A DNA stretch of 64,000 bases, taken from contig NZ_AP014809.1 in the NCBI RefSeq assembly GCF_002355515.1, positions 2,008,501 to 2,072,500 of the forward strand, in the 5' to 3' direction. The stretch's first letter is position 1; every line of letters begins with the position of its first letter. Source of the stretch: Methylorubrum populi. Lineage in GTDB: Bacteria; Pseudomonadota; Alphaproteobacteria; Rhizobiales; Beijerinckiaceae. Under the pieces are notes generated by a model. It worked only from the letters and a program-made list of their open reading frames with translations, made no database searches and was not told where the DNA came from. Made by a program: the position numbers and the translations under genes. Shown one piece after another: positions 46,292-54,771 of this stretch.

Positions 46292-46693
46292 ATGGCGTTC
46301 CGCCTCTCCTCTGCCGTTCTCCTCGCCGCCCTCGTCGCGGCCCCGGCCTACGCGGCCCCGACGACCACGACCAAGGTCGACATCGCCGCCTTCGATCCGG
46401 ACAAGGACGGCACCGTCGACCTCAAGGAGGCCCTGGCCGCCGGCTCGGCCGCCTTCGACAAGCTCGATCCCGATAAGGACGGCACCCTCGACGCCAAGGA
46501 GCTCAAGGGCCGCGTCAGCGAGGCCGACCTCAAGAAGCTCGACCCCGACAACGACGGCACCCTCGACAAGAAGGAATACCTCGCCGCCGTCGAGGCTCAG
46601 TTCAAGGCTGCCGATCCGGACAACGACGGCACCATCGACGCCAAGGAGCTGGCGAGCCCGGCCGGTTCGGCCCTGGTCAACCTGATCCGCTAA
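46292..46693 (+). CDS. lanM: Lanmodulin, periplasmic lanthanide-binding protein
   Basis: A 133-residue exported protein, signal peptide of about 21 residues ending A-Y-A-A. Four EF-hand loops of twelve residues: D35-E46, D59-E70, D84-E95 and D108-E119. Each has proline at its second position (P36, P60, P85, P109), the hallmark of lanmodulin that favours lanthanides over calcium. Spacing of 12-13 residues between hands is much closer than in calmodulin. Flanked by two strong terminators, consistent with high separate expression. Confidence 0.98.
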   Translation: MAFRLSSAVLLAALVAAPAYAAPTTTTKVDIAAFDPDKDGTVDLKEALAAGSAAFDKLDPDKDGTLDAKELKGRVSEADLKKLDPDNDGTLDKKEYLAAVEAQFKAADPDNDGTIDAKELASPAGSALVNLIR

Positions 46694-46721
46694 GTCTTCC
46701 GACCTATCGGAATGCAAGAGA

Positions 46722-46750
46722 GGGTGCGGATCGCGGGATCCGCACCCTTT
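46722..46750 (+). terminator. Terminator of lanM
   Basis: GGGTGCGGATC pairs perfectly with GATCCGCACCC around a four-base loop, then TTT. Confidence 0.85.
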
Positions 46751-46900
46751 CGCATGTCCGGAAGGCTCCCGGCCGCCCCCGGCGGTTTCGGGCGAAGCGT
46801 CGCAGAGCGGAACCACAGGCGGGTTTGGCGGGCTTTCTCGGCCGAAGCGGCGGTCACAGGACCAGCCCGCGAAAAGTCGATCTGGAGGAGCCCGAACCCC

Positions 46901-47260
46901 ATGCGCATCGCCCTCAGCCTGCCCATCGCCCTGGCCGCTCTCGTCGCGGCGGGCCCCGCTTTGGCGGTGTCCTGCAAGGACGACATCGCCGCGGTGGAGC
47001 GACGGCTCAACAGCGCCGGCGCGGAGCAGGTGACCGGCAAGGAACCGCCGGGCGGTCCTACCTCATCCGGCTCGGCCAAGGCCCTCGACAAGCCGCCGGC
47101 CGGCGCCCCGTCCGACCCGGCGACCAAGCCCACCAAGGCCGGCGTCGAGGAGGCACGAACCCTGCTCGCCAAGGCCAAGGAACAGGACAAGGCTGGCCAG
47201 GAAACCGCCTGCCAGGACACCATGACCAAGGTGAAGGAGAAGGCGGGCGCGCTCCCGTGA
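46901..47260 (+). CDS. Small exported protein next to lanM
   Basis: A 119-residue protein with GGAGGAG site and a signal peptide ending A-L-A-V. Two cysteines (S-C-K-D-D-I near the mature start, A-C-Q-D-T near the end) enclose a proline, glycine and lysine rich linker and a helical segment. The two-cysteine helix pattern resembles the mature part of LutD. Function unknown; belongs to the lut/lanM region by position. Confidence 0.75.
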   Translation: MRIALSLPIALAALVAAGPALAVSCKDDIAAVERRLNSAGAEQVTGKEPPGGPTSSGSAKALDKPPAGAPSDPATKPTKAGVEEARTLLAKAKEQDKAGQETACQDTMTKVKEKAGALP

Positions 47261-47289
47261 TTTGGAACGTCCTCCGCGCCTGAAACACG

Positions 47290-47326
47290 AAGGCCCGGGA
47301 CCGCGCTCAGGCGGTCCCGGGCCTTA
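47290..47326. terminator. Bidirectional terminator between lut region and exopolysaccharide genes
   Basis: AGGCCCGGGACCGC / GCGGTCCCGGGCCT, a perfect 14-bp stem with six-base loop between converging genes; short T and A tracts on the two sides. Confidence 0.8.
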
Positions 47327-47349
47327 CCCGTTCGACGTCCCGAAGATCC

Positions 47350-48903
47350 TCAATACGCGTTGTCGGTCTTGAAGAGCGCGAGCGGCGTGGTGAGTAGGAT
47401 CTTGAGGTCGAACAGGATCGACCAATTCTCGATGTAATGCAGGTCGTGCTCGACCCGGCGCTGCAGCTTCTCGCTGGTGTCGGTCTCGCCGCGCCAGCCG
47501 TTGATCTGCGCCCAGCCGGTGATGCCGGGTTTCACCTTGTGGCGGGCGAAGTAGCCGTCCACCACCTGATCGTAGAGGGTGTTTGCCGCCTTGGCCTGGA
47601 TCGCGTGGGGACGGGGGCCGACCAGAGAGAGGTCGCCGCGGATCACGTTGAAAAGTTGCGGCAGTTCGTCGAGCGACGTCTTCCGGATGAAGCGGCCGAC
47701 CGGCGTCACGCGGGCATCCGCCTTGGTGACGAGCCGGGCCGCCCCCGCATCACAGAGATCGACATACATCGAGCGGAACTTGAAGATCTCGATCAGCTCG
47801 TTGTTGAACCCGTAGCGCTTCTGCCGGAACAGCACGGGGCCGGGCGAGGTGAGCTTCACCGCGAGGGCGACGGCCAGCATCACCGGCGAGAGGGCTACCA
47901 GCAACAGCAGGCCGACGAAGCGGTCGAACGCGCCTTTCAGGATGACGTCCCAGTCGGCGAGTGGCTTGTCGAATACGTCGAGCAGCGGCACGTCGCCGAG
48001 ATAGGAATAGGCGCGCGGCCTCAGGCGCAGCTTGGTCGCGTGCGCCGACAGGCGGATATCGACCGGCAGGACCGAGAGTTTGGCGAGCATCTGCAGGATG
48101 CGCGTCTCGGCCGAGATCGGCAGCGTGAACACCACGAGGTCGACAGGGGCATGCCGGGCGTAGGTGACGAGATCGCTCACATTGCCGAGCTTGGGATGCC
48201 CGGCGACCTCGGTGCCGGAGCGGTCGTCGGCCCGGTCATCGAAGATGCCGATGATGCGTATGCCGGTATCGCCGCCGGCATTCAGGGCCTGAATCAGCTC
48301 CTCGGCGGCCGGTCCGCCGCCGACGATCGCGGTGCGGCGGTCGAACCGGCCCGCGGCCATCTGCGCGCGCACGAAGCCCGCGAGGGCGGCGCGGCCGGCG
48401 AGCAGGATCCCGAGGCCCGCCATGTAGTAGCTGAGCAGCCAGATCCGGGAATAGTGATCGGCGATCTTGCCGAGCACCATCGCCGCGGCGACCATCAGGA
48501 AGGCCACGGACCAGCCGGTGGCGAGTTTCACGGCCGTCCTCGACAGGTCGCGGAAGGCACCGATCCGGTAGCTGCCGGAGGCCTGGAACAGCGCGAGGGC
48601 GGCCACCGTAACCGCAAGGACAGCGGTGACGTAGCGCGGTGCCAGGGGCACGACACCGCGAAGCAGCGCCTGATGCAATCCCAGGCCGAGGAGGACCAAG
48701 CCGCAGAACTCGGCGAGGCGGACGCAGCCCGCCAGCACCACCGGCGAGAGCCACGAGCCCCGGGGCCGCTCGGCGGGGGGCTGGGCTTGAGACCCGTTGC
48801 CGGACTCGCCGGTCATGTCGAACGCGAGCGGCGACGGGACCGGGGTCAGGGCGTCGTTCTGCTCGGCGACCTTGAGCAGATCCCGCACGTCGATGGCACT
48901 CAT
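47350..48903 (-). CDS. Undecaprenyl-phosphate sugar-1-phosphate transferase (WcaJ/EPS type)
   Basis: A 517-residue membrane enzyme. Four to five N-terminal transmembrane segments, a central CoA-binding-like Rossmann part (I-V-G-G-G-P-A-A-E-E-L) and a C-terminal bacterial sugar transferase domain (F-K-F-R-S-M, K-T-S-L-D-E-L-P-Q-L-F-N-V, G-D-L-S-L-V-G-P-R-P). It places the first sugar on the lipid carrier for exopolysaccharide. Start at 48903 preferred over 48942. Confidence 0.9.
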   Translation of the reverse strand: MSAIDVRDLLKVAEQNDALTPVPSPLAFDMTGESGNGSQAQPPAERPRGSWLSPVVLAGCVRLAEFCGLVLLGLGLHQALLRGVVPLAPRYVTAVLAVTVAALALFQASGSYRIGAFRDLSRTAVKLATGWSVAFLMVAAAMVLGKIADHYSRIWLLSYYMAGLGILLAGRAALAGFVRAQMAAGRFDRRTAIVGGGPAAEELIQALNAGGDTGIRIIGIFDDRADDRSGTEVAGHPKLGNVSDLVTYARHAPVDLVVFTLPISAETRILQMLAKLSVLPVDIRLSAHATKLRLRPRAYSYLGDVPLLDVFDKPLADWDVILKGAFDRFVGLLLLVALSPVMLAVALAVKLTSPGPVLFRQKRYGFNNELIEIFKFRSMYVDLCDAGAARLVTKADARVTPVGRFIRKTSLDELPQLFNVIRGDLSLVGPRPHAIQAKAANTLYDQVVDGYFARHKVKPGITGWAQINGWRGETDTSEKLQRRVEHDLHYIENWSILFDLKILLTTPLALFKTDNAY

Positions 48904-48908
48904 CGAAA

Positions 48909-48924
48909 TGTTCCACGTGAAAAC
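48909..48924. promoter_or_regulatory. parS-like palindrome TGTTCCACGTGAAAAC
   Basis: Matches 13 of 16 positions of the bacterial ParB-binding consensus, including the central CACGTG and both flanking arms in part. It sits in the leader of the sugar transferase gene. May be chance or an E-box-like regulator site. Confidence 0.3.
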
Positions 48925-49032
48925 GTCGAGCCTTTCCGGCACCGGATTGTGCCGGATCGATCTTCACGGAAGGCTAAGCCGCGACCGGTCCTGCTGGCCC
49001 GCATTGGGACATGCGGCGCGGCCGGATCCGGA

Positions 49033-50283
49033 TCAGGCCGCTGCCGAAGCCGCCGCGACGCGCTTCGCGCGGAACGCAGCGGCGTAGCCGCACAGCACGT
49101 CGGTCGCCATGCGGTTCATCGAGAACCGGGTCCGCAGTGAATCGCTCAGCGCGCGGGCGCGGCCCTCGCGAAGCGCGGGCTCCTCGTCGAGGATGCGGAC
49201 GATGGCCCTGCCCAAAGCCTCGCAATCGCCCGGCGGCACCAGGTCACCGGATAGGGAGCCGAAGATTTCGGGAATGCCGCCGACATTAGTCGCCACCAGC
49301 GGCTGGGCGGCCGCGGCCGCCTCCAGAACGACGTAGGGCAGCGATTCGGCGAGCGAGGGCACGACCATGACCCGGCCGCGGCCGAGCACGGGGCGGATCG
49401 CCTGAGGCGGTTCGAAGGCGATGGCGTCGCGCAAGCCCAGATTCTCCGCCATGGCGGCGAGGCTCTCCATGTCGGGGCCCGAACCCACCATCAGCAGGCG
49501 CAGGTTGCGGCCCCGGCCGCGGATCCGTGCGAGCGCCCGCAGCAGCACCGGCAGCCCCTTGGCCTCGCGCAGCTCCCCGACATAGACGAGGTCGAACGGG
49601 TCCTCGGACGTCCCGACGGGCAGGAATTCGGCCTCGCCGATGCCGTTGTGAACGATTCGTTCCAGGCGCGGCGACCCGCCGGCATAGGCGGCGTGGCGCG
49701 AGGCGACGTACTCGCTCTCGAACAGGAACAGATCGGTGGCCCGGGCCATCATCTGCTCGGCGGCCATATAGAGGCGGTGCAGAGGCGTGCCCGGTCGATA
49801 GTTGTAGCTTCCGCCATGCGGTGTGTAGGCACGGATCACGCCGCGACCGGCTCGGCCCAGCGGCGCGAGCCGGGCGAAGACGCCGCCCTTGGCCCCATGG
49901 CCGTGAAGAACATCGGCGCCGACGGCGAGGGCCTGCTTCCGCACGGCGCGCAAGGCCGCGAGGTCGCTCGCATGCGGATTGCGGCGCATGGGGATCCGCG
50001 TGACGCCGAGCGCGAGGTGCGGGGCGAGTTCCGCCAGCGCCCGCTCGGCCCGCTCCCCGCCGGTCGAGGCATCGCAGACGAGGCCGACGGCGTGCCCGGC
50101 CTCGGCCTGGAGGCGGGTGAGATCGACGACGTGGCGAAACAGGCCGCCGACCGGAGCCCGGAACACGTGGAGGATCCGGTGGCGCTCGGCCGCGCCGCCA
50201 CGGGTCCGTAGATCCACGACCGGGCTGCCCGCACGATCATGCGCGGCGAGGGCGGTAAGGGAAGGGGCGATGGGAGCGGTCAC
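49033..50283 (-). CDS. Glycosyltransferase family 4
   Basis: A 416-residue GT-B fold protein. N-terminal acceptor domain with G-H-G-A-K-G-G, C-terminal donor domain with V-Y-V-G-E-L-R-E-A-K-G, V-V-P-S-L-A-E-S-L-P-Y-V-V-L-E-A and T-N-V-G-G-I-P-E. It adds a sugar to the growing exopolysaccharide repeat at the inner membrane. 50284-50465 holds no gene. Confidence 0.9.
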   Translation of the reverse strand: MTAPIAPSLTALAAHDRAGSPVVDLRTRGGAAERHRILHVFRAPVGGLFRHVVDLTRLQAEAGHAVGLVCDASTGGERAERALAELAPHLALGVTRIPMRRNPHASDLAALRAVRKQALAVGADVLHGHGAKGGVFARLAPLGRAGRGVIRAYTPHGGSYNYRPGTPLHRLYMAAEQMMARATDLFLFESEYVASRHAAYAGGSPRLERIVHNGIGEAEFLPVGTSEDPFDLVYVGELREAKGLPVLLRALARIRGRGRNLRLLMVGSGPDMESLAAMAENLGLRDAIAFEPPQAIRPVLGRGRVMVVPSLAESLPYVVLEAAAAAQPLVATNVGGIPEIFGSLSGDLVPPGDCEALGRAIVRILDEEPALREGRARALSDSLRTRFSMNRMATDVLCGYAAAFRAKRVAAASAAA

Positions 50284-50465
50284 GTCCGTCGATCTCCGCG
50301 CGGGTGTCCCGAAGCGGGAGACCCATGCGGCGGACGATCGTCGCGACGTCGTCAGCGCGCGGTTAAGAGGTGCGCGCGATCAGCCCGCAAAGGGGCTCCG
50401 ACCGGCGTCCACGGCCACCTTTTACGGATCGCGGTTAGAGGTTGGTGAACGCTGCGGCCGGCGGC

Positions 50466-51044
50466 TCAGAAGAAGCGTTCCTTGATCACGATCGTGTCGC
50501 CGGGCCGCACCGGATAGGACATCGGCACGATACCGTTGACGAGACCGCCCTGACCCTCGCGGGTCAGCACCGCGTAGTCGCGGGCCGCCCGCGGTCCGAA
50601 GCCGGCCGCGATCGCGACCGCGGTCTCCACGGTCATGCCGTTGACGTAGGGGTACTGCCCGGAGGTGGTGACCTCGCCGAGGATGTAGAACGGACGGTAC
50701 GCGTCGACTTCCACGGTGACGTGCGGCTCGCGCACGTAGCCTGCGGCGAGCTTCGATTCGATCAGGCGGGCAGCCTGCGCCGTGGTCTGTCCGCCAACCT
50801 GGACGACGCCGATCAGCGGCATCGCGATCCGTCCGCCGCCATCGACGGCGTAGATGTTGGAGAGGTTGTCCTGCCCGAAGACGATGACCCGCAACCTGTC
50901 GCCCGCCGCCAGCGGGTAGCGGGCGCCGATGGAGCCGGTCCCGGTCGCATCGAGATCGATGGTCCGGAAATCCGGGCGCAGGCAGCCGCCCAGCGCGAGG
51001 ATGGACGGAAGAGCCAGGAGGAATGCGCGCCGATGCATCGCCAT
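50466..51044 (-). CDS. Polysaccharide export lipoprotein (Wza family)
   Basis: A 192-residue protein. Signal peptide with lipobox L-A-L-G-G-C, then the poly-export domain (Y-P-L-A-A-G-D-R-L-R-V) and one SLBB region (F-Y-I-L-G-E-V-T-T-S-G-Q-Y-P-Y). Forms the outer-membrane channel for exopolysaccharide. Confidence 0.92.
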   Translation of the reverse strand: MAMHRRAFLLALPSILALGGCLRPDFRTIDLDATGTGSIGARYPLAAGDRLRVIVFGQDNLSNIYAVDGGGRIAMPLIGVVQVGGQTTAQAARLIESKLAAGYVREPHVTVEVDAYRPFYILGEVTTSGQYPYVNGMTVETAVAIAAGFGPRAARDYAVLTREGQGGLVNGIVPMSYPVRPGDTIVIKERFF

Positions 51045-51267
51045 CGCCGTTATGGAGAACCTCGTCCGGTTTTTAGGGCAGCATGGTTAACGAATGCTGA
51101 TCCGGCCGCGGTCGTGTGCGGAATGCTGTCTTCGTCGAGGTGCATTGTCCCGGATGCTGGCGCGGCACGGATTGCCGTCTTAACGCCACGTCAACCTTAA
51201 CGGCGCCTATTGGCTCGAAACGGGTGGTTTATCCCGATCCCGCGCTCTGCCTTCGTAAAGACTGCCC
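51045..51267. promoter_or_regulatory. Divergent region between polysaccharide export genes
   Basis: 223 bp without a gene between the minus-strand export lipoprotein and the plus-strand chain-length regulator; both promoters must be here. Short AT-rich patches near 51070-51095 and 51180-51200. Confidence 0.5.
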
Positions 51268-53682
51268 ATGCCGCGCCTCAGGCTGTCGACCGATCCGTCA
51301 CTTCCACCGTCCGGAGGCTCCGGCGGCCCGGGCGACGGATTGGCAGTGGGGCAGATCGCGGGGGTCCTGCGCCGCTCCTGGGCCTGGATCGCCGTGCCGA
51401 CGCTGATGGCCGCGCTCGGGGCCGGCGTGTTCGTGCAGGTGGTGACCCCGCGCTATACCGGCGAGGCCAAGGTCCTGCTGGAGAGCCGTGATCCCGCCTT
51501 CGCCCGCACCGCCGCCGAGCGGACGGATCAGCCCCAGCCGATCGACGAACAGGCGGTCGCGAGCCAGGTGCAGGTGGCGATGTCGCGCGATCTCGCCCGC
51601 GAGGCGATCCGCAGCCTGAAGCTCGTCGGCAACCCTGAATTCGATCCGGAGGCCGAGGGGACCTCGGCGATCCGGCGCACATTGATGATGCTCGGGCTCG
51701 TCTCGGCGCCGATGGAGCGGGCATCCGAGGACCGCATCCTCGACACCTATCTCGACCACCTGCTGGTCTATCCGGTCGGCAAGTCGCGCATCCTCGCCGT
51801 CGAGTTTCGCTCGCGCGATCCCGAACTCGCCGCGCGGGGCGCCAACACGGTGGCCGACCTCTACCTCGCCTCGCTCGAGGCGGCCTCCGTCGACACCGCG
51901 CGCTACGCCTCGACCTGGCTCGGCAACAACATCGCGACGCTGCGCGCCCGCGTGGCCGAGGCCGAGGCGAAGGTCGAGGCCTTCCGGGCCAAGCACGGCC
52001 TGATCGGCACCGGCAGCAGCGCCGCCGCGCAGCCGCTCTCGTCGCAGCAGCTGTCCGAACTGTCGAGCCAGCTCTCGCAGGCGCGCACGATCCAGGCGGA
52101 CCTCAACGCCCGTGCCAAGCTCCTGAAGGACATGATCAAGGAGGGCCGCGCCTTCGAGATCCCGGATGTCGCCAACAACGAGCTGATCCGGCGCACGGTC
52201 GAGAGCCGCATGGCGATGCGCGCGCAGCTCGCCCTCGAATCGCGCACGCTGCTGCCGGCCCATCCCCGCATCAAGGAACTGACCGCCCAAGTCCAGGACC
52301 TCGAGAACCAGATCAAGGCCGCCGCCGAGCGGGTGGTGCGCACCCTCGAGAACGACGCCAAGATCGCGGGCGCCCGGGTCGAGTCCCTGCGTGCGGCGGT
52401 CGAGGGCCAGCAGGACGTGGTCGCCAAGGGCAACAGCAGCGAGGTCGAGCTGCGGGCGCTGGAGCGTGAGGCCAAGTCCCAGCGCGAGCAGCTCGAATCG
52501 TACCTCGCCCGCTACCGCGAGGCGGCGGCGCGCGACGCCGAGAATGCGAGCCCGGCCAATGCCCGCGTGGTGTCCCGCGCGGTCGTGCCCGACCTGCCGT
52601 CCTTCCCCAAGAAGATCCCGATCATCGCGTTCGCGACGGTGCTGGCCTTCCTGCTGGCGAGCGCGGCGGTCGTCGGCCGCCACCTCCTCGTTGCGCCGCC
52701 CGAGCCGGACGGGGGCCGCACTGGGGACGAGGGCGAGCCCGTCCTCGCCGGCGCGACGGGCGATCGTGTGCGCGATTTCTACCCCGAGCCCGAGCCGCCG
52801 TCCCGCCGCCGTCCCGCCTACGAGCCTGTCTATGGCGGCGCCTATCCAGCCTCCGCGACCGAGCGCTTCGCCCCGGCGCTCGCCTTCGCCAACTCCCTGC
52901 GGGCGACGGCGACGGTGCAGCACCCGGTCTTCGCCAGCACGGCGCCGATCGGAGCGGAGAGCGCGAGCCGGGGGGATGCCGCGAGAGCGGGCAGGAGCGG
53001 GCTCACCGTCCCCGCGAAATCCGCGGCCTCCTCGACCGATCTGGACGGATTGATCGCCCGATTGGAGGGCGGTGCGGGCCGGCTGCAATCCGAGGGACGG
53101 CAGAAGGGCGGCTGCGTGCTCGTGGTCGAGTCCCCACCTGCCGGCGGGAAGCCCGGTCTCGCCTCGGAACTCGCCCGCGTGCTCGGTCCGCTTCGTCAGA
53201 CGCTCCTGGTCGATGTCAATGGTGAGGCCAGTGCCGAAGCCGATGGCGGGCTCCCCGATCCGTCCGAGCCGGGGCTGACTGATCTCGTGGCGGGCGAAGC
53301 CGACTTCCTCGACGTGATCCAGCCGGTGCGCGGTTCACGCCTCCACGCAGTCAAGCGCGGTGTGGCCCCGCTCGAGGTTCTGGTGGAGGAGCCGCAGGGC
53401 CTCGCCATCGGCCTCAACGCTCTTTCGCAGAGCTACGATTGGGTGCTCTGCCGCCTCGAGGCCGAGAGCGGGCGGGATGCGGCCGAACTGATCCCCGCGG
53501 TCGGACCCTGCATGGACTCGATCGTCATCGCCTCGGATGCGGCGATCGACGACCCGGCCCTCGTCTCTCTCTACCGTCTCGCCAAGGCCACGGGCGTGCG
53601 GCAGGTGGTGGTGGCGCGCCACGGCGAGGACGGTATGCTCGATGCGAGGCTGGAGGCCACGCCGCTGCGCCTCTCGGCTTAA
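51268..53682 (+). CDS. Exopolysaccharide chain-length regulator (Wzz/GNVR) with degenerate kinase domain
   Basis: An 804-residue inner membrane protein. A Wzz domain follows the first transmembrane segment (about residues 35-55), then long coiled coils and a GNVR region, second transmembrane segment near 452-470. The C-terminal 200 residues resemble a tyrosine autokinase, but the P-loop reads S-P-P-A-G-G-K-P-G-L, lacking the S/T after lysine, and the tail has no tyrosine cluster; it is probably catalytically inactive. Works with the export lipoprotein opposite. Confidence 0.85.
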   Translation: MPRLRLSTDPSLPPSGGSGGPGDGLAVGQIAGVLRRSWAWIAVPTLMAALGAGVFVQVVTPRYTGEAKVLLESRDPAFARTAAERTDQPQPIDEQAVASQVQVAMSRDLAREAIRSLKLVGNPEFDPEAEGTSAIRRTLMMLGLVSAPMERASEDRILDTYLDHLLVYPVGKSRILAVEFRSRDPELAARGANTVADLYLASLEAASVDTARYASTWLGNNIATLRARVAEAEAKVEAFRAKHGLIGTGSSAAAQPLSSQQLSELSSQLSQARTIQADLNARAKLLKDMIKEGRAFEIPDVANNELIRRTVESRMAMRAQLALESRTLLPAHPRIKELTAQVQDLENQIKAAAERVVRTLENDAKIAGARVESLRAAVEGQQDVVAKGNSSEVELRALEREAKSQREQLESYLARYREAAARDAENASPANARVVSRAVVPDLPSFPKKIPIIAFATVLAFLLASAAVVGRHLLVAPPEPDGGRTGDEGEPVLAGATGDRVRDFYPEPEPPSRRRPAYEPVYGGAYPASATERFAPALAFANSLRATATVQHPVFASTAPIGAESASRGDAARAGRSGLTVPAKSAASSTDLDGLIARLEGGAGRLQSEGRQKGGCVLVVESPPAGGKPGLASELARVLGPLRQTLLVDVNGEASAEADGGLPDPSEPGLTDLVAGEADFLDVIQPVRGSRLHAVKRGVAPLEVLVEEPQGLAIGLNALSQSYDWVLCRLEAESGRDAAELIPAVGPCMDSIVIASDAAIDDPALVSLYRLAKATGVRQVVVARHGEDGMLDARLEATPLRLSA

Positions 53683-53697
53683 GCCGCCCGGAAGGGA

Positions 53698-53835
53698 TCA
53701 GCCGGATCGGGTGTGACCCTCTTCGTCCGCGGCGGTCATCGCTGTTGCCATGCGCAGGGCCCAGAGGTTTGCGCCCAGAAAAGTCGTGAGTAAGGCGCAG
53801 GCGGTGATCAAAGTCGCCGACAGCAAGCTTGGCAC
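53698..53835 (-). CDS. Single-pass small membrane protein, 45 residues
   Basis: GTG start behind GGAGAG. Residues 4-30 are hydrophobic (L-L-S-A-T-L-I-T-A-C-A-L-L-T-T-F-L-G), followed by a short charged tail (A-D-E-E-G-H-T-R-S-G). Not recognised. Only moderate support because it is short and lacks known relatives. Confidence 0.4.
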   Translation of the reverse strand: MPSLLSATLITACALLTTFLGANLWALRMATAMTAADEEGHTRSG

Positions 53836-54339
53836 AGCATCTCTCCGGTCGCGGCGGTGGTTCCGCCGGCTCTGATCGGAAAGAGGCCGGCGGAACCGCC
53901 GAGCCTCGCTAGGGGGGCCGCGTCGGACCCGGCTCGTGGATCTTGTCTTCTCGTCGAAGTAGCTGCCTTAACAAAATTTAAGGTTGTGGATCGCGAGAGC
54001 GGTGGTATTCAAATCTTTGGGATCGAAACGCTCCTGACGCTGCGTCGGGCAATCGGGCTATGTCATTGATTTCGCGAACGATCCATTGCGATATAGGGGT
54101 CCCCGCGACCAACCTCTTCATCAGGTGCGATAAAACGACGCGGGAGTGATTAGATAAACTGTCAGTCCAACTTTTTAGCCGGCTTGTCGATACTTGTGAG
54201 GTTCTTCCCGCTCCGCCGCAAGCTGAGAGGATCGTACTTCTCGCGGCAGAGATCGGCTGTCAGCGTAAACATCCGCGTCAAACTTTCGCTGGACTCGTCC
54301 TTGAACCGAAGGATGCCGCGGCAGTTTCGCGAGAGACAC
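53836..54339. other. 504-bp stretch without a gene
   Basis: Lower GC than its neighbours with an AT-rich patch near 53970-53985. Contains a 15-bp inverted repeat at 53856-53900 and no believable coding sequence. A 70-codon frame on the plus strand has no ribosome site or protein-like composition. Confidence 0.6.
53856..53900. repeat. Inverted repeat, 15-bp arms
   Basis: GGTGGTTCCGCCGGC pairs with GCCGGCGGAACCGCC (one G-T pair) around a 15-base spacer. No T-run. Located about 20 bp upstream of the small membrane protein start on the minus strand. Confidence 0.75.
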
Positions 54340-54663
54340 TCAGAACGGCAATTTCATGCCGGGCGGAAGCGGCAGACCCTTGGTCAACTCCGCCATCTTC
54401 TCCTGCGCCGTCGTCTCAGCCTTGCCGCGGGCGTCGTTGCAGGCGGCCACGATCAGATCTTCCAGGATTTCCCGCTCGTCGGCGACCATCAGGCTCGGGT
54501 CGATCGAAACGCCGAGCACCTGGCCCTTGGCCGTCATCCGCACGCTCACGGCGCCGCCGCCGGAGGCGCCCGAGACCTCCACGGAATCGAGTTCGGATTG
54601 GAGCGAGGCCATCTTTTCCTGCATGGCCTGGGCCTGCTTCATGATGCCCATGAGGTCGCGCAT
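54340..54663 (-). CDS. ybaB: Nucleoid-associated protein YbaB/EbfC
   Basis: A 107-residue DNA-binding protein: M-K-Q-A-Q-A-M-Q-E-K-M helix, the V-x-V-R-M-T-A-K-G strand region and A-x-x-D-A-x-x-K late helix of the family; C-terminus P-P-G-M-K-L-P-F. Usual neighbour of dnaX and recR in bacteria, here 108 bp after dnaX. Confidence 0.95.
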   Translation of the reverse strand: MRDLMGIMKQAQAMQEKMASLQSELDSVEVSGASGGGAVSVRMTAKGQVLGVSIDPSLMVADEREILEDLIVAACNDARGKAETTAQEKMAELTKGLPLPPGMKLPF

Positions 54664-54771
54664 GGTGGGTCAGCTCCGGTTCCGGTCGAGAAAAGGTTCG
54701 CCTGCCGCACTTAGGCGCGTCGGTCTGCGCCTGCCAGGGGCCGCCTCAGGTGTCGTCCTGAGGCATCGACC

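Noticed and set aside
53857..54069. 70-codon plus-strand frame in the gap after the chain-length gene
   Set aside because: It starts within an inverted repeat, lacks a ribosome site and has no protein-like pattern.
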